DNA of 64,000 nt from Onishia taeanensis (GCF_013349955.1 NZ_JABVXC010000005.1:113679-177678); one strand, 5' to 3'; shown: positions 10,726-19,689, counted from the stretch's first letter. Notes: generated by a model from the letters alone, not told the origin. Translations and numbers: made by a program.

Positions 10726-11679
10726 GTGTCCCCACAAAACGCCTCATCCATCGGTGTCGTCGGCCTTGGTGCCATGGGTCTCGGCTCGGCCACGGCCATG
10801 CTCGAAGCCGGTCTGCCGGTCATTGGCTGCGATATTTCGGCCAAGGCCCGCGAGACCTTCGAGGCAAGGGGTGGGCGCTGCGTGTCCACTCCCGCCGAAC
10901 TTGCCGCCGAGTGCCGTGTGGTAGTGCTGGTGGTGGTCAATGCGGAGCAGGTCGAGAGTGTGCTCTTCGATGCCCCGGCTTCGGGTGAGGCGGCTCTGGC
11001 CGCGAGTCTGGCGCCGGGCAGCCTGGTGATGCAGTGCGCCACGGTGGCCCCTAGCTATGCCACGGCGCTCGGCGAACGGCTGGCGGCGTTGAACCTCGAG
11101 ATGCTCGACGCGCCGATCAGCGGTGGCGCCGCCAAGGCACGCAGCGGCGATTTATCGGTGATGGCCTCCGGTGCCGAGACCGCCTACGCCAAGGGGCAGG
11201 CGGCACTCGATGCCATGGCGGCCAAGGTTTATCGCCTCGGTGATGCGCCGGGCCCAGGCTCCAGCGTCAAACTGGTTAACCAGCATCTGGCCGGGGTGCA
11301 TATCGCTGCGGCCGCCGAGGCACTGGCGCTGGGCATCCGCATGGGGATCGACCCCGAGGTGCTGTATGAGGTGATCACCCACTCGGCGGGTAACTCCTGG
11401 ATGTTCGAGAACCGCGTGCCGCACATCCTCAAGGGCGATTACACCCCGCTCTCGGCGGTGGATATCTTCGTCAAGGATTTGAACATCGTGCACCAGACCG
11501 GCCGCGAGCTGCGCTTCTCGATGCCGGTGGCGGGCAGCGCCCTGCAACAGTTCACCGCCGCCAGCGGTGCGGGCTTCGGCCGCGAGGATGACTCGGCGGT
11601 GATCAAGGTCTATCAGCGTCTGTCTGGCATCGACCTGCCGGCCGCCAACGACGGCAATGCAGGGGAGGGGCTGTCATGA
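10726..11679 (+). CDS. ltnD: L-threonate dehydrogenase (3-hydroxyisobutyrate dehydrogenase family)
   Basis: NAD-dependent oxidation of L-threonate to 2-oxo-tetronate, the entry step of the pathway encoded downstream. 317 residues with the N-terminal Rossmann motif GVVGLGAMGLGSA, the substrate motif DAPISGGAAKA, and the catalytic-lysine segment SSVKLVNQHLAG typical of the family. Translation starts at GTG 10726 after TAGGAG six nt upstream. Its stop overlaps the otnK start (ATGA), giving tight coupling. Assignment to ltnD rather than a generic family member rests on the gene order ltnD-otnK-otnC-otnI. Confidence 0.88.
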   Translation: MSPQNASSIGVVGLGAMGLGSATAMLEAGLPVIGCDISAKARETFEARGGRCVSTPAELAAECRVVVLVVVNAEQVESVLFDAPASGEAALAASLAPGSLVMQCATVAPSYATALGERLAALNLEMLDAPISGGAAKARSGDLSVMASGAETAYAKGQAALDAMAAKVYRLGDAPGPGSSVKLVNQHLAGVHIAAAAEALALGIRMGIDPEVLYEVITHSAGNSWMFENRVPHILKGDYTPLSAVDIFVKDLNIVHQTGRELRFSMPVAGSALQQFTAASGAGFGREDDSAVIKVYQRLSGIDLPAANDGNAGEGLS

Positions 11680-13034
11680 GCCGTGAGCAAGCCTCCAAGA
11701 TCGTGCTCGGTGCCATCGCCGATGATTTCACCGGCGCCACGGACCTTGCCAACAACCTGGTGCGCTCGGGCATGCGCACCCTGCAGGTCATCGGCGTGCC
11801 GAGTGCTGATGTGGCGCTGGACGATATCGATGCGGTGGTGGTGGCCCTGAAGTCCCGCTCCTGCCCGGCGGCGGAAGCCATCCGCGACTCCCTGGCGGCC
11901 CTCGACTGGCTTCAGGCCCAGGGCGCCCGTCAGATCTTCTTCAAGTACTGCTCGACCTTCGATTCCACCGATGACGGCAATATCGGCCCGGTGGCCGATG
12001 CCTTGCTGGAGAGGCTGGGTGCCGCTCAGCCAGATGCGCTGAAAAGTCAGCAGACGGTGATGGTGCCGGCTTTCCCGCTCAATGGCCGTACCGTCTATCA
12101 GGGCCACCTCTTCGTCGGCGACCGCTTGCTCAATGACAGCGGCATGCAGCATCACCCCTTGAACCCAATGCGTGACGCCGACCTGGTACGGGTGCTCGCC
12201 CGTCAGACATCGCAGCGGGTGGGCCTGCTCAACCGGGCGATTCTTGCCAAGGGGGCGCCAGCGGCCGGCGCCCATCTCGCCGAGCTGCAGCAGGCCGGGG
12301 TTCGCCATGTGATTTGCGACACCCTGGATGAGGGCGATCTTGAGGTGATCGCCGCGGCCGTCGTCGAGATGCCGCTGGTCACCGGTGGCTCCGGCCTCGG
12401 TCAGGCGCTGCCGGAGCAGTATCGCCAGAAAGCGTGGCTGGCCCCGGTCGAAAATGCCGGGCGATTGGCGCCGGCCAGCGGAGCGGCCCTGGTGCTCTCC
12501 GGCAGTTGCTCGCGAGCGACGCTAGGTCAGGTCGAGCACTTTCTCGGCCGTCATGAAGGCTTGGCGCTGGACCCGTTGGCGCTGGCCGAGAGCGATGCGC
12601 CGATCGAAGACGCGCTTGAATTCGCCCGGACTCGGCTATTCGGCGCTGCCACAGGCCCGGTGCTGATCTATGCTTCGGCGGCGCCGCAGGCAGTGGAAGC
12701 CGCCCAGGCGACGCTGGGGGCGGCTCGGGCCGGCGAGCTGGTCGAGCGGGCGCTGGCGACCATCGCCCAGACGCTGGTCGCCGAGGGCGTGGGGCAGTTG
12801 CTGGTCGCCGGTGGTGAGACCTCCGGGGCGGTGGTGTCGGCGCTGGGCGTTGGCGAGCTGCGCATCGGCGAGCAGATCGATCCTGGCGTGCCCTGGACCC
12901 AGACACAGCTTGCTGGTCGCGAAGCGCCGCTGTCGCTGGCGCTCAAGTCCGGCAATTTCGGCGGCGTCGACTTCTTCACTCGCGCCTTCGACGTCCTGTC
13001 CGAGCAGTCGAGTGCGGCAGAGGAGGGCGCATGA
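11676..13034 (+). CDS. otnK: 3-oxo-tetronate 4-phosphate-forming four-carbon acid sugar kinase
   Basis: DUF1537-family kinase, 452 residues, phosphorylating 3-oxo-tetronate. The N-terminal signature GAIADDFTGATDLANNLV and the conserved FFKYCSTFDST are present, with the C-terminal nucleotide-binding half carrying LLVAGGETSGAVV and LALKSGNFGG. Its start overlaps the ltnD stop by 4 nt, and its stop overlaps the otnC start in the same way, so the three form one coupled translation unit. Somewhat longer than the usual ~420 residues. Confidence 0.9.
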   Translation: MSREQASKIVLGAIADDFTGATDLANNLVRSGMRTLQVIGVPSADVALDDIDAVVVALKSRSCPAAEAIRDSLAALDWLQAQGARQIFFKYCSTFDSTDDGNIGPVADALLERLGAAQPDALKSQQTVMVPAFPLNGRTVYQGHLFVGDRLLNDSGMQHHPLNPMRDADLVRVLARQTSQRVGLLNRAILAKGAPAAGAHLAELQQAGVRHVICDTLDEGDLEVIAAAVVEMPLVTGGSGLGQALPEQYRQKAWLAPVENAGRLAPASGAALVLSGSCSRATLGQVEHFLGRHEGLALDPLALAESDAPIEDALEFARTRLFGAATGPVLIYASAAPQAVEAAQATLGAARAGELVERALATIAQTLVAEGVGQLLVAGGETSGAVVSALGVGELRIGEQIDPGVPWTQTQLAGREAPLSLALKSGNFGGVDFFTRAFDVLSEQSSAAEEGA

Positions 13035-13678
13035 GCACCCGAGACGATAACCGCTTGCGCGAGCAGATCGCCGTCTACGGCAAGTCGCTGTTCGACCGCG
13101 GCCTGACCATGGGATCCAGCGGCAATATCAGCGTGCGCCTCGACGATGGTGGCTGGCTGATGACGCCCACCAATGCCTGTCTGGGGCGGCTCGATCCGGC
13201 GCGTATCTCGCGGCTCGACCGCGATGGTCGCCACCTTGACGGCGCCAAGCCGACCAAGGAAAGCGTGCTGCACATGGCGATGTACGGCGAGCGGCCTCAG
13301 TCCGAGGCCATCGTGCACCTGCACTCGACTCATTCGGTGGCGGTCTCCTGCCTACCCGAGGTGGATCCTTGCGACTGCATCCCACCGCTGACCGCCTACT
13401 ACGTGATGCGGGTCGGCCGGCTGCCCCTGGTGCCCTATCACATGCCGGGTGACCCGGCGCTGGGCGATGCGGTGAAGGGGCTCGCCGGCAAGCACAGCGC
13501 CGTGCTGCTGGCCAATCACGGCCCGGTGGTGGCCGGCAAGTCACTGGAAGCCGCGGTCTATGCGACCGAGGAGCTCGAAGAGACCGCCAAGCTCTATCTG
13601 CTGCTGCGTGGCCAGAACCCTCGCGGTCTGAACGAGGAGCAGGTGGCGGAACTAGAGGCGCGGTTTCCCCGCGATTGA
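13031..13678 (+). CDS. otnC: 3-oxo-tetronate 4-phosphate decarboxylase (class II aldolase family)
   Basis: Class II aldolase/adducin-fold metal enzyme, 215 residues, that decarboxylates 3-oxo-tetronate 4-phosphate to dihydroxyacetone phosphate. Visible motifs: GSSGNISVRL near the start, the acid residue region KPTKES, the metal pair HLHSTHS, and LLANHGPVVAGKS with the third histidine. AGGAGG precedes the ATG, which overlaps the otnK stop (ATGA). Confidence 0.9.
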   Translation: MSTRDDNRLREQIAVYGKSLFDRGLTMGSSGNISVRLDDGGWLMTPTNACLGRLDPARISRLDRDGRHLDGAKPTKESVLHMAMYGERPQSEAIVHLHSTHSVAVSCLPEVDPCDCIPPLTAYYVMRVGRLPLVPYHMPGDPALGDAVKGLAGKHSAVLLANHGPVVAGKSLEAAVYATEELEETAKLYLLLRGQNPRGLNEEQVAELEARFPRD

Positions 13679-13720
13679 CACAGAGCACGATGCGCCGCCG
13701 CTTGCGGTGGACGCAACGAT

Positions 13721-13753
13721 CGAGATAACGACGAGATAACAACGAGACAACAG
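13721..13753 (+). repeat. Tandem repeat, three 11-nt units
   Basis: Units CGAGATAACGA, CGAGATAACAA and CGAGACAACAG run head to tail and end nine nt before the otnI start. They add 33 nt (a multiple of 11, not of a codon frame in use) to the otnC-otnI spacer. One of several unrelated three-unit repeats in this window. Confidence 0.85.
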
Positions 13754-13761
13754 GAATCGAC

Positions 13762-14556
13762 ATGATCCGACTGGCCGCCAATCTCAGCATGCTGTTCCCG
13801 GAACAGGCCTTCATGGAGCGCTTCTCGGCCGCCGCCGCGGCGGGCTTTCAAGGCGTCGAATATCTCTTTCCCTATGCCTTCGAGGCCCGGGAACTGCGCT
13901 CGGCGCTGGATGACAACGCCCTGAGCCAGGTGCTGTTCAATCTGCCGCCGGGAGACTGGGACGCCGGCGAGCGGGGGTTGGCGAGCCTGCCCGGCCGTGA
14001 GGCTGAATTCCGCGATAGCGTCGTTGAGGGCATTCGCTATGCACAGGCGCTGGACTGTCCGCGGCTGCACGCCATGGCGGGCTTGTTGCCCGAGGGCGCC
14101 GATGCGGCGATCCGAGAGGCGCACCTTGCGACCTACATCGAGAATCTACGCTTCGCGGCCGGAGAACTCGAGAAGGTCGGCAAGACCCTGCTGATCGAGC
14201 CGATCAACGGCCGCGACATGCCGGGCTTCTTCCTGCAGCGCCAGGGGCAGGCCCGCGAGGTGCTCGAACGGGTCGGTGCCGACAATCTCAAGGTGCAGTT
14301 CGATCTCTATCACTGCCAGATCGTCGAGGGGGACCTGATCCGCAACATGGAAGCGCAGTTCCCCCACATCGGCCACGTGCAGCTCGCCGGAGTCCCGGAG
14401 CGCCATGAGCCGGATCTGGGTGAGGTGAATTACCCGGCGGTGCTCGCTCACCTCGATGCCTTGGGCTATCAGGGCTGGGTGGGCTGCGAATATCGGCCGG
14501 CCGGCGATACCCGCTCGGGGCTGGCCTGGGGCCGTGATTATGGCCTGCGTGGCTGA
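13762..14556 (+). CDS. otnI: 2-oxo-tetronate isomerase (hydroxypyruvate isomerase family)
   Basis: Xylose-isomerase-like TIM barrel, 264 residues, converting 2-oxo-tetronate to 3-oxo-tetronate, i.e. linking LtnD/DenD products to OtnK. The start MIRLAANLSMLFPE and the segments LLIEPINGRDMPGFFL, QFDLYHCQIVEGD and HVQLAGVPERHEP (metal-binding acidic and histidine residues) are characteristic of the Hyi/OtnI family. It follows otnC after an 83-nt spacer containing a tandem repeat. Confidence 0.9.
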   Translation: MIRLAANLSMLFPEQAFMERFSAAAAAGFQGVEYLFPYAFEARELRSALDDNALSQVLFNLPPGDWDAGERGLASLPGREAEFRDSVVEGIRYAQALDCPRLHAMAGLLPEGADAAIREAHLATYIENLRFAAGELEKVGKTLLIEPINGRDMPGFFLQRQGQAREVLERVGADNLKVQFDLYHCQIVEGDLIRNMEAQFPHIGHVQLAGVPERHEPDLGEVNYPAVLAHLDALGYQGWVGCEYRPAGDTRSGLAWGRDYGLRG

Positions 14557-14603
14557 GTTCGCCGGAAAAGCGCTGAGCCAAGCGGTATCGCCTCAAGCAG
14601 CTG

Positions 14604-14648
14604 TGCTTAAACAACCATGCTTTAAACAGCCAAGCTTTAAACAACGAC
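14604..14648 (+). repeat. Tandem repeat, three 15-nt units (first of two arrays)
   Basis: Three related units starting at 14604, 14619 and 14634, with core GCTTTAAACAACCA, lie in the otnI-denD spacer. The sequence is much richer in A+T than the flanking genes. Confidence 0.75.
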
Positions 14649-14668
14649 GCACCTGATTCGTACCACGA

Positions 14669-14713
14669 CAATCCACACAACGACCATTCACATAACAACC
14701 ATTCACATAACAA
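14669..14713 (+). repeat. Tandem repeat, three 15-nt units (second array)
   Basis: Two identical copies of CCATTCACATAACAA (14684 and 14699) preceded by a diverged copy CAATCCACACAACGA (14669). The array ends 13 nt before the denD start codon. Confidence 0.85.
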
Positions 14714-14726
14714 CCAGGTAGCTGCC

Positions 14727-15689
14727 ATGCACGTTCTGATCACCGGTGCCGCCGGTTTCCTCGGCCAACGCCTCGTTCACGCTCTTGCCGCCTGCCGCGA
14801 GCTGGACGGTCAGCCGCTCACGCGCCTGACCCTGGTCGACCAGGTGGAGGCGTCCGTGCCCGAGATCGCAGGCGTCGAGTGCGTCGCTCGGGCCATCGAC
14901 ATCGCCGCGCCCGGTGCTTTGGACGCAAGCCTCGACGAGCACCCGGAGGTCATCTTCCACCTCGCCGCGGTGGTCAGTTCGGCCGCCGAGGCCGATCTGG
15001 ATCTGGGCATTACCGTCAACTTCGAGGCCACTCGGGCGCTGCTCGAGGGCTGCCGAGCCCGCAAGCTCTCGACCACTCGCTTGATCATGGCCAGTTCGGT
15101 GGCGGTCTATGGCGGCGACCTGCCGGATGTCGTCGAGGACATGACCGCGCTGACGCCGCAAAGCTCCTATGGCACCCAGAAGGCCATGTGCGAGCTGTTG
15201 ATCACCGACTATAGCCGCCGTGGCTTGATCGATGGACGGGTGCTGCGTCTGCCGACCATCGTCATCCGCCCGGGGCGGCCCAATGCCGCAGCCTCGAGCT
15301 TCGCCTCCAGCATCCTGCGCGAGCCGCTCAACGGCGAGGATGCCGTCTGCCCGGTGCCTACCGATCTCGAGCTATTCGTGATGTCGCCGCGCCGGGTCAC
15401 TGAGGCGCTGATTCACGGTGCCGAGGTGACCGGCGAGGCCTTCGGCCCCTCCCGAGCACTGATGCTGCCGGGCATCACGGTGAGCGTCGCCGAGATGCTC
15501 GAGGCGCTGCGCGAGATCGGGGGCGAAGAGGCCCTGGCCCGGGTCCGCCATGAGCCTGATCCGCGCATCGAGGCCATCGTCGCCAGCTGGCCATCTCGCT
15601 TCATCAATGCACGCGCCCGGGAGCTCGGCTTCCAGGGCGATGCCAACCTTCGCGACATTGTCGAGAGTTATCTCGGCGAGCGTGACTGA
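14727..15689 (+). CDS. denD: D-erythronate dehydrogenase (SDR family)
   Basis: Extended short-chain dehydrogenase/epimerase-fold enzyme, 320 residues, oxidising D-erythronate to 2-oxo-tetronate, a second entry into the OtnI-OtnK-OtnC route. The Rossmann motif ITGAAGFLGQRL is at the N-terminus, MASSVAVYGGDLP follows, and the catalytic YGTQK (Y..xK) is near residue 150. Placement next to otnI and a TRAP transporter supports denD over a generic epimerase. Confidence 0.88.
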   Translation: MHVLITGAAGFLGQRLVHALAACRELDGQPLTRLTLVDQVEASVPEIAGVECVARAIDIAAPGALDASLDEHPEVIFHLAAVVSSAAEADLDLGITVNFEATRALLEGCRARKLSTTRLIMASSVAVYGGDLPDVVEDMTALTPQSSYGTQKAMCELLITDYSRRGLIDGRVLRLPTIVIRPGRPNAAASSFASSILREPLNGEDAVCPVPTDLELFVMSPRRVTEALIHGAEVTGEAFGPSRALMLPGITVSVAEMLEALREIGGEEALARVRHEPDPRIEAIVASWPSRFINARARELGFQGDANLRDIVESYLGERD

Positions 15690-15690
15690 G

Positions 15691-15709
15691 TCCTCGATCC
15701 CGTCGAGGA
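15691..15709 (+). other. Intercistronic hairpin between denD and dctP-like gene
   Basis: A 7-bp stem TCCTCGA/TCGAGGA with a 5-nt loop directly follows the denD stop. No T tract follows, so it is more likely an RNA-processing or stability element than a terminator. Confidence 0.5.
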
Positions 15710-15748
15710 ACACCCCAGCGTGTCTCTGCAACCCAAGAGGTCATAACA

Positions 15749-16750
15749 ATGAAAGCCAAGTTTGCACGCCACAGCCTGTCCGTTGCCATCGGCAGCCTTA
15801 CCACCGCGGCCCTGGCGCTCGGCGCCATGAATGCCCAGGCGGCCCAGACCATCAACCTGGGGCATACCCTCTCCGACAGCTCCCACTACTCGGTGGGCGC
15901 GGATGCCTTCAAGGAAACCCTAGAGCGCCTTAGCGACGGCGAGTTCGAGGTGGTCGAGCACCCCTCCGGTGCCCTGGGGGGCGAGCGGGCGATGATCGAG
16001 GGGCTGCAGATCGGTACCGTCGATGTGGTCATTACCTCCACGGGCCCGCTGGGCAACTTCGTACCGCAGACCTACGTGCTCGATCTGCCGTTCCTGTTCA
16101 AGGACTACGATCAGGCTCGCTGCGTGCTGGACGGTGAGGTTGGCCAAGAGCTACTCGACAAGATGGGCGAGCATAATCTGGTGGGGCTTGCCTGGTCGGA
16201 AAATGGCTTCCGCCACATGACCAACAGCAAGCGCCCGGTGACCTCGCCCGGGGACGCCGAGGGTCTGAAGATTCGCACCATGGAAAACAAGGTGCACATG
16301 GCGGCCTTCGAGCAGATGGGCGTGCACCCGACCCCGATGGCCTTCCCGGAGGTCTTTACCGCGCTACAGCAGGGCACCGTGGACGGCCAGGAGAACCCCA
16401 TCACGGTGATCGTGGCAAGCAAGTTCTGGGAAGTGCAGGATAACCTGTCGTTGACCGGCCACGTCTACTCGCCGGCCATCGTGCTGGGCTCGCCGGTGCT
16501 GATGGATGGCCTCAGCGAAGAAGAGCAGGGCTGGTTTGAACAGGCCGCTCAGGCCTCTGCCGAGGCCACTCGCGAGGAAGTCTCGCGCCTCGAGCGTGAT
16601 GGCGTGGAGATGTTGCGTGAGAAAGGCATGACCGTGGAGACCGATATCGACAAGGCGCCGTTCCAGGAAGCCGTCAAGCCCGCCTACCAGATCTACACCG
16701 ACCAGTACGGCAGCGAGATGCTCGACCGTATCCGTGCCAGCGACTGCTAA
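15749..16750 (+). CDS. TRAP transporter solute-binding protein (DctP family)
   Basis: Periplasmic binding protein of 333 residues with a signal peptide (basic MKAKFARH, hydrophobic core, cleavage after AQA near residue 28). Mature sequence has the DctP features: binding of a carboxylate by the arginine in KIRTMENKVHM and the QQGTVDGQENPI motif. Encoded just after denD and before the two TRAP membrane subunits, so D-erythronate and/or L-threonate is the likely ligand (inference). Confidence 0.93.
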   Translation: MKAKFARHSLSVAIGSLTTAALALGAMNAQAAQTINLGHTLSDSSHYSVGADAFKETLERLSDGEFEVVEHPSGALGGERAMIEGLQIGTVDVVITSTGPLGNFVPQTYVLDLPFLFKDYDQARCVLDGEVGQELLDKMGEHNLVGLAWSENGFRHMTNSKRPVTSPGDAEGLKIRTMENKVHMAAFEQMGVHPTPMAFPEVFTALQQGTVDGQENPITVIVASKFWEVQDNLSLTGHVYSPAIVLGSPVLMDGLSEEEQGWFEQAAQASAEATREEVSRLERDGVEMLREKGMTVETDIDKAPFQEAVKPAYQIYTDQYGSEMLDRIRASDC

Positions 16751-16765
16751 CGCTGGCGACACCCT

Positions 16766-16791
16766 GATCCGGCGCCGGGCGGTGCCGGATC
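16766..16791 (+). other. Strong hairpin between TRAP binding-protein and DctQ genes
   Basis: GATCCGGCGCC pairs with GGTGCCGGATC (11 bp including one G-T) around a 4-nt loop in the 52-nt spacer, with no T tract. Such intercistronic hairpins often stabilise the binding-protein message so that it is made in excess over membrane subunits; that role is inferred. Confidence 0.65.
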
Positions 16792-16802
16792 CTCCCTAAA
16801 GT

Positions 16803-17375
16803 ATGGTGGATGTGATGGTGGAGCTTTTCCTGCGCTTCGAGCGCCTGACCACCCGGATCGCCCTGCTGGCGGCGATCGCGATGCTGATCATCTCGGTCAC
16901 CCTGGGCTTCTATCAGGTGGTGACTCGCTTCGTGCTGGATGCGCCTTCGACCTGGTCGGAGGTGATCTCCCGTTCGGCGATGATCTGGTGCGTGTTTCTT
17001 GGCGCGGCGGCCGGTTTTCGTGGGGGCTTCATGATGTCCGTCGAAGTCATCTACAAGCTGCTGCCTGCCCGTCGGCTGATCTGGCTCGAGGTCTTCGTGG
17101 CCCTGTGCTGCCTGATCGTGTTCGTGGTGCTGATCCAGTACGGCACGTCCATGACGCTGCGCGTGCGGACGCAAATGCTTTCCGGGCTGGAAGTGTCGAT
17201 CGCCTGGGCCTATGCGGCCATGCCGGTAGGGGCTGGCTTCGCGCTGATCGCCGTGCTGGCGCGCCTGCTCGCTCAGATCACCGGTCGGGAGACCATCGGT
17301 CCCGAGGAAAGCGAGACACCCAAGGTCGCCGCTCCCACGCCTGACACCCATCCGCAAGACGAGGTGCGCCCATGA
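16803..17375 (+). CDS. TRAP transporter small membrane subunit (DctQ family)
   Basis: 190-residue inner-membrane protein with four hydrophobic segments, the DctQ topology, with the family's RSAMIWCVFLGAAAGFR region in the second/third segments. The C-terminal ~30 residues are proline- and charge-rich. Starts ATG 16803, with an alternative ATG four codons later. Its stop overlaps the next gene by 4 nt (ATGA). Confidence 0.9.
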   Translation: MVDVMVELFLRFERLTTRIALLAAIAMLIISVTLGFYQVVTRFVLDAPSTWSEVISRSAMIWCVFLGAAAGFRGGFMMSVEVIYKLLPARRLIWLEVFVALCCLIVFVVLIQYGTSMTLRVRTQMLSGLEVSIAWAYAAMPVGAGFALIAVLARLLAQITGRETIGPEESETPKVAAPTPDTHPQDEVRP

Positions 17376-18646
17376 ATGCGGCCATTGGTCTGTCGTTGAT
17401 CATCCTGTTCAGCCTCGGGGTGCCCATTGCCATCTCGATTCTGCTGGCCTCGATCATTGGCATCGAGTTCTTCTCGCGCCTGCCTTTGTTGCTGGTGCCA
17501 CAGCAGATGTTCGTCGGCATCGACAATTTTCCGTTGATGGCGATTCCCTTCTTCATTCTCGCCGGCAACCTGATGGCCGCCGGCGGTATTTCTCGGCGCT
17601 TGGTCGATCTGGCCAAGGCGATGGTCGGCGGTGTGCAGGGTGGCCTGGCCATGACCTGCGTGTTGACCTGCATGATGTTCGCCGCGGTGTCCGGTTCCAG
17701 CGTCGCGACGACCTTCGCCATTGGCTCGATCCTGATTCCGGCGATGGTCAAGCACGACTACCCGCGGCCGCTGGCGGCCTCCATCCAGGCCTCGTCGGCT
17801 GAGCTCGGGGTGCTGATTCCGCCCTCGATCCCGCTGATCCTGTACGGCGTCAGTACCGATACGTCGATCGGCAAGCTGTTTATCGCCGGCATCGGGCCTG
17901 GGCTTCTAATCGGCGGCGCGCTGCTTTTGTTCTTGTATATCTTCTGCAAGATCCGTGGCTATGGCATGCGGGACCGTGAGGATCGTCATGATCTGCCCAC
18001 GGCCTTCAAGCGTGCCTGGGCGGCCATGCTCATGCCGGTCGTGGTGATAGGCGGTATCTACGGCGGCGTCTTCACGCCCACCGAGGCATCCGCGGTTGCA
18101 GTGGTCTATGCCGTGATCGTCGGTGGGCTTGTGTATCGCGAGCTGAACTTGGATGAGCTGGTGCCGATCCTCAAGCAGAGCGTGATTTCCACGGCGGCGG
18201 TGATGCTGATCATCGCGGCCGCGGCGCTGTTCAGTTTCCTGATCAGTCGCTCGGGTCTGCCGGCCGACGTGGCCAGCTGGGTAACCCAGGTCTTCGACAG
18301 CCCCATCTCCTTCCTGCTGGCGGTGAACGTGATGCTGCTGATCGTCGGCATGTTCATCGAGACCTCGGCGGCGATCCTGGTGCTGGCCCCGATCTTCACG
18401 CCGATCGCCGTCCAGTACGGCATCGACCCGGTGCACTTCGGTCTGATTGTGGTGGTCAACCTGGCACTCGGCATGTTCACGCCGCCGCTGGGCGTCAACC
18501 TGTTCGCCGCCTGTGCGGTCGCCAAGCTGTCGATAGATCAGCTGTTGCCCTGGCTGATGCGGTTTGTGCTGGTGGTGCTGGCCTGCTTGATCGCCATTAC
18601 CTACATGCCCTGGATTTCGCTAGGCTTGGTCGACCTGCTGTATTGA
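17372..18646 (+). CDS. TRAP transporter large membrane subunit (DctM family)
   Basis: 424-residue, ~12-TM permease that drives Na+-coupled uptake with the DctP and DctQ partners. DctM hallmarks include FILAGNLMAAGGISRRLVD, FAAVSGSSVATTFAIG, LGVLIPPSIPLILYG and TPPLGVNLF. Translation is coupled to the DctQ gene by an ATGA overlap. Confidence 0.93.
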   Translation: MNAAIGLSLIILFSLGVPIAISILLASIIGIEFFSRLPLLLVPQQMFVGIDNFPLMAIPFFILAGNLMAAGGISRRLVDLAKAMVGGVQGGLAMTCVLTCMMFAAVSGSSVATTFAIGSILIPAMVKHDYPRPLAASIQASSAELGVLIPPSIPLILYGVSTDTSIGKLFIAGIGPGLLIGGALLLFLYIFCKIRGYGMRDREDRHDLPTAFKRAWAAMLMPVVVIGGIYGGVFTPTEASAVAVVYAVIVGGLVYRELNLDELVPILKQSVISTAAVMLIIAAAALFSFLISRSGLPADVASWVTQVFDSPISFLLAVNVMLLIVGMFIETSAAILVLAPIFTPIAVQYGIDPVHFGLIVVVNLALGMFTPPLGVNLFAACAVAKLSIDQLLPWLMRFVLVVLACLIAITYMPWISLGLVDLLY

Positions 18647-18655
18647 TAGCCAGCA

Positions 18656-18697
18656 AGCACTTATCAGAAAGCACTTATCAGAAAGTACTTGTCAGAA
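18656..18697 (+). repeat. Tandem repeat, three 14-nt units
   Basis: Two identical AGCACTTATCAGAA units (18656, 18670) and one variant AGTACTTGTCAGAA (18684) begin ten nt after the DctM-gene stop. Confidence 0.9.
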
Positions 18698-18801
18698 AGG
18701 CCGTTGCCATCCGCCACGGCTAGGAGAGCGCAGACTCACATTGGCTTATTTATTCCCCTTTTATCACGGCCTGTTCACCAAGGCTGACAAGGAGCAAGAG
18801 C

Positions 18802-19689
18802 ATGACGGATTCCCGACGGGTAGGGCTGATCGGTGTTGGCCTGATGGGGCATGGCATCGCCCGCAATCTGCTGCGCCATGGTCACGCACTGAGTTTTCTC
18901 GATCACCCGGGCAACCAGCCGGTGGATGACCTGATGGCCGAAGGCGCAACGCGCCTGTCGAGCGCCGCCGATGTCGCTGCCGCGGCCGATGTGGTGATCC
19001 TGTGCGTGACCGGTTCGCCGCAGGTCGAGGCGGTGCTCAGCGAGGCCGGGGGCGTGTTAGATGGCCTGGCGCCCGGTAGCATCGTCATCGACTGTTCCAC
19101 GGCGATTCCCAGCTCGACGGTGGCGATCGCCGAGCGGGTCGTCGAGCAGGGCGGGCGTTTCTGCGACGCCGCGATGACCCGGACGCCCAAGGAAGCCGAA
19201 GAAGGGCGACTGAACCTGATCGTCGGCGCTGCGAGCGAGCTCTTCGCCGAGATTCGCCCCTTGCTCGAGAGTTTCGCCGAAGCGATTACCCACGTCGGGC
19301 CGGTAGGCAGCGGGCACCGGGTCAAGCTCTTGCACAACTTCGTATCGCTGGGTTTCTCGGCGGTGCTCGCCGAGGCGTCAGCTGCCGCGCGCCAGGCCGG
19401 CATCTCGCCGCAGGCACTGGTCGAAGTGCTAGGCAATGGCGGTGGTGCAGGCGTGGTCTTCGAGCGCCTGAAACCCTTCATTCTTGCCGATGACGCATCG
19501 AGCTTTCGCTTCTCGCTGTCCAATGCCGATAAGGATATCGGCTACTACCAGCAGATGGTCGCTGAATTGGGAGCCAGCCACCAAGCCGCCGATGGGATCG
19601 CCGGACTATATCGACAGGCCGTCGAGCAGGGGCACGGTCAAGCGGCGGTACCGGAGCTTGTTGCCCTGCTGGCCGAGGCATCGCGTTAG
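18802..19689 (+). CDS. NAD(P)-dependent oxidoreductase, 3-hydroxyisobutyrate dehydrogenase family
   Basis: 295 residues with N-terminal Rossmann motif GLIGVGLMGHGIARNLL, the DAAMTRTPKEAEEG substrate loop and the catalytic lysine in HRVKLLHNF. It is a paralogue of the ltnD product within the same cluster but lacks the usual GG in the substrate loop (TRTPKE replaces ISGG), suggesting a different substrate. AGGAGC precedes the ATG. It lies 155 nt after the TRAP genes and may be the last member of the operon; the exact sugar acid oxidised is unknown. Confidence 0.85.
   Translation: MTDSRRVGLIGVGLMGHGIARNLLRHGHALSFLDHPGNQPVDDLMAEGATRLSSAADVAAAADVVILCVTGSPQVEAVLSEAGGVLDGLAPGSIVIDCSTAIPSSTVAIAERVVEQGGRFCDAAMTRTPKEAEEGRLNLIVGAASELFAEIRPLLESFAEAITHVGPVGSGHRVKLLHNFVSLGFSAVLAEASAAARQAGISPQALVEVLGNGGGAGVVFERLKPFILADDASSFRFSLSNADKDIGYYQQMVAELGASHQAADGIAGLYRQAVEQGHGQAAVPELVALLAEASR

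Noticed and set aside
13721-18697. Short tandem repeats as a CRISPR array
   Set aside because: Units are 11-15 nt, directly adjacent without spacers, and unrelated between loci; no cas genes.
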